A stretch of 64,000 bases of DNA from Dyadobacter alkalitolerans DSM 23607 (GTDB taxonomy: Bacteria; Bacteroidota; Bacteroidia; Cytophagales; Spirosomataceae): the NCBI RefSeq assembly GCF_000428845.1, contig NZ_AUAS01000001.1, forward strand, positions 372,001-436,000. The letters run 5' to 3'. A program made the position numbers and the translations under genes. Positions within the stretch are counted from its first letter, which is position 1, and every line of letters starts with the position of its first letter. Positions 63,329 to 64,000 of the stretch are shown one piece after another. The notes under the pieces are model-generated. The model had not been told where the DNA came from. It saw only the letters and a program-made list of their open reading frames with translations, and searched no databases.

Positions 63329-63360
63329 TTTGCACGCCTTCACCCAAGCGTTTACATTTG
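63329..63360 (+). promoter_or_regulatory. Bacteroidota-type promoter for the DUF4494 gene
   Basis: TTTG at 63329-63332, 20 bases, TACATTTG at 63353-63360: full consensus at ideal spacing. The start would fall near 63366, so translation begins at ATG 63391 and not at 63358. Confidence 0.7.
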
Positions 63361-63390
63361 CCTACTTTTAGGAAAATCAAAACTACAAAT

Positions 63391-63903
63391 ATGGCGAGCT
63401 GGTATTTAGGGAAAATTCGGTATCAAAAAGAGGATGAGGCGGGAAGTCTAAAAACGATCAATGAAGTTTATCTGGTGGACGCCGTTTCGTACACGGAATC
63501 CGAAGCCAGGCTTTACAAGCAAATCGTTACCGGTGCCAGCGATTTCAGCGTAATGAGCATTTCACGGATGCGTCTTGCCGATTTGTTTGCTTTCGAGGAA
63601 GGGGAACAGTGGTTTAAGGCGAAAGTGATCTATTTTTCAGTAGATGAGAAAAGCGGCAAAGAGAAGAAAATCATCAACCAGATGCTGGTTAATGCAGACG
63701 GTATTCAGCAGGCGCTGGACAGAATCAACGAAAGCATGCGCAATTTCCTGATCCCTTACGAGACGACGGACATTGTATTAACGCCGATTCTGGACGTTTT
63801 CCCGTACACAGCGGAAGAGGACGAGCAGGAAATCCCGGCCAATATGCGGCCATTATCAGAAGTAAAAGCGGAACGCGCGGAAGCAGAAGCGGTTGCAGAA
63901 TAA
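63391..63903 (+). CDS. DUF4494-domain protein
   Basis: A 170-residue protein starting ASWYLGKIRYQKEDEAG, a hallmark of the DUF4494 family widespread in Bacteroidota. Further conserved parts are EVYLVDAVSYTESEARLYKQ, FKAKVIYFSVDEKSGKEKKI and IPYETTDIVLTPILDVFPYT. The function is unknown; relatives are small soluble proteins without enzyme motifs. The end is acidic. The promoter at 63329-63360 and the terminator downstream make it a single-gene unit. Confidence 0.88.
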   Translation: MASWYLGKIRYQKEDEAGSLKTINEVYLVDAVSYTESEARLYKQIVTGASDFSVMSISRMRLADLFAFEEGEQWFKAKVIYFSVDEKSGKEKKIINQMLVNADGIQQALDRINESMRNFLIPYETTDIVLTPILDVFPYTAEEDEQEIPANMRPLSEVKAERAEAEAVAE

Positions 63904-63905
63904 AA

Positions 63906-63943
63906 ACGTTCTCCGTCCCTTTAAAGGGACGGAAATGTTTTTT
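63906..63943 (+). terminator. Terminator after the DUF4494 gene
   Basis: CCGTCCC at 63913-63919 pairs with GGGACGG at 63926-63932 around TTTAAA, then GTTTTTTT. It follows the stop by a few bases. Confidence 0.88.
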
Positions 63944-63966
63944 TCGTTTATTCTGTTTTGAATACC

Positions 63967-64000
63967 ATGTATCCCTTCGTTGAAACCGTTTGCGGATCAC
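63967..64000 (+). CDS. Possible first codons of a class IV aminotransferase (cut by window edge)
   Basis: ATG 63967 opens a frame read as MYPFVETVCGS up to the window end. In Bacteroidota, PabC-like class IV aminotransferases often start with M-(Y/F)-P-x-(F/V)-E-T-(I/V). Only 11 residues are visible, so this is a guess from the N-terminus. Placement after a terminator suits a new gene. Confidence 0.35.
   Translation, partial: MYPFVETVCGS

Noticed and set aside
63725-64000. Minus-strand frame running off the right edge
   Set aside because: It covers the end of the DUF4494 gene and its terminator on the opposite strand, and the product is low-complexity and hydrophobic only in part.

Overview
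The window reads as a chromosomal stretch of a Bacteroidota bacterium of the order Cytophagales. A Dyadobacter- or Spirosoma-like organism is my best guess, from gene families only. Pointers are a type IX secretion protein (PorQ), a split transketolase, a DUF4494 protein, a methionyl-tRNA synthetase with a C-terminal tRNA-binding domain, tandem DUF1080 domains, a bacterial RRM protein, and promoters of the Bacteroidota type (TTTG or TTG, 19-22 bases, then TAnnTTTG) in front of several genes. Base composition looks even. I see no insertion sequence, prophage, CRISPR array, tRNA or rRNA, so this is mostly core chromosome with a few accessory cassettes.

Layout. 1-3.3 kb: the end of hisB, two small exported or membrane proteins, then a carbonic anhydrase with a SulP anion permease. 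3.3-4.9 kb (minus): ECF sigma, membrane anti-sigma and Spy-like periplasmic protein. 5-10 kb (minus): two-subunit transketolase, peroxiredoxin, M23 peptidase and FAH-family hydrolase. 10.1-13.8 kb: NlpC/P60 lipoprotein, then an overlapping pair made of a polytopic membrane protein with two WH...SPPH motifs and a histidine-rich exported partner. 13.8-16.1 kb: HAD phosphatase, a degenerate sigma/anti-sigma pair and a coiled-coil protein. 16.1-28.7 kb: ispF, amidohydrolase, TPR proteins, two M16 peptidases, glycosyltransferase, SDR reductase, metG and an Hsp20-like protein.

28.9-32.3 kb is the most unusual part. A SelW-like CxxC protein is preceded by a highly structured transcribed leader or small RNA. 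Divergent to it is a four-gene cassette: a small protein with a CPxxC tail, a membrane protein, a histidine kinase and a LuxR-type regulator. 32.4-41.7 kb: DJ-1-like protein, rfbC, pyrF, lysA, clpB, a PfpI-family protein that lacks the catalytic cysteine, a membrane protein and a two-domain ModF-like ATPase. 41.7-46.2 kb (minus): PorQ, a PhoX-like phosphatase and an imelysin-like/di-haem peroxidase fusion.

46.3-54.6 kb: acyl-CoA carboxylase beta subunit, then a Tat-exported Gfo/Idh/MocA oxidoreductase followed by a HEAT plus double DUF1080 protein (probable 3-keto-glycoside chemistry), an orphan DUF2384 antitoxin-like domain, a beta-propeller protein and a glycine-rich RRM protein. 54.7-63.2 kb (minus): nucleoside permease, mutS, pseudouridine synthase, Uma2 protein, exodeoxyribonuclease III, a GT-C-like membrane protein and a lipoprotein. 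The window ends with a DUF4494 gene and perhaps the first codons of a class IV aminotransferase.

Family assignments come from motifs read by eye; no database search was possible.
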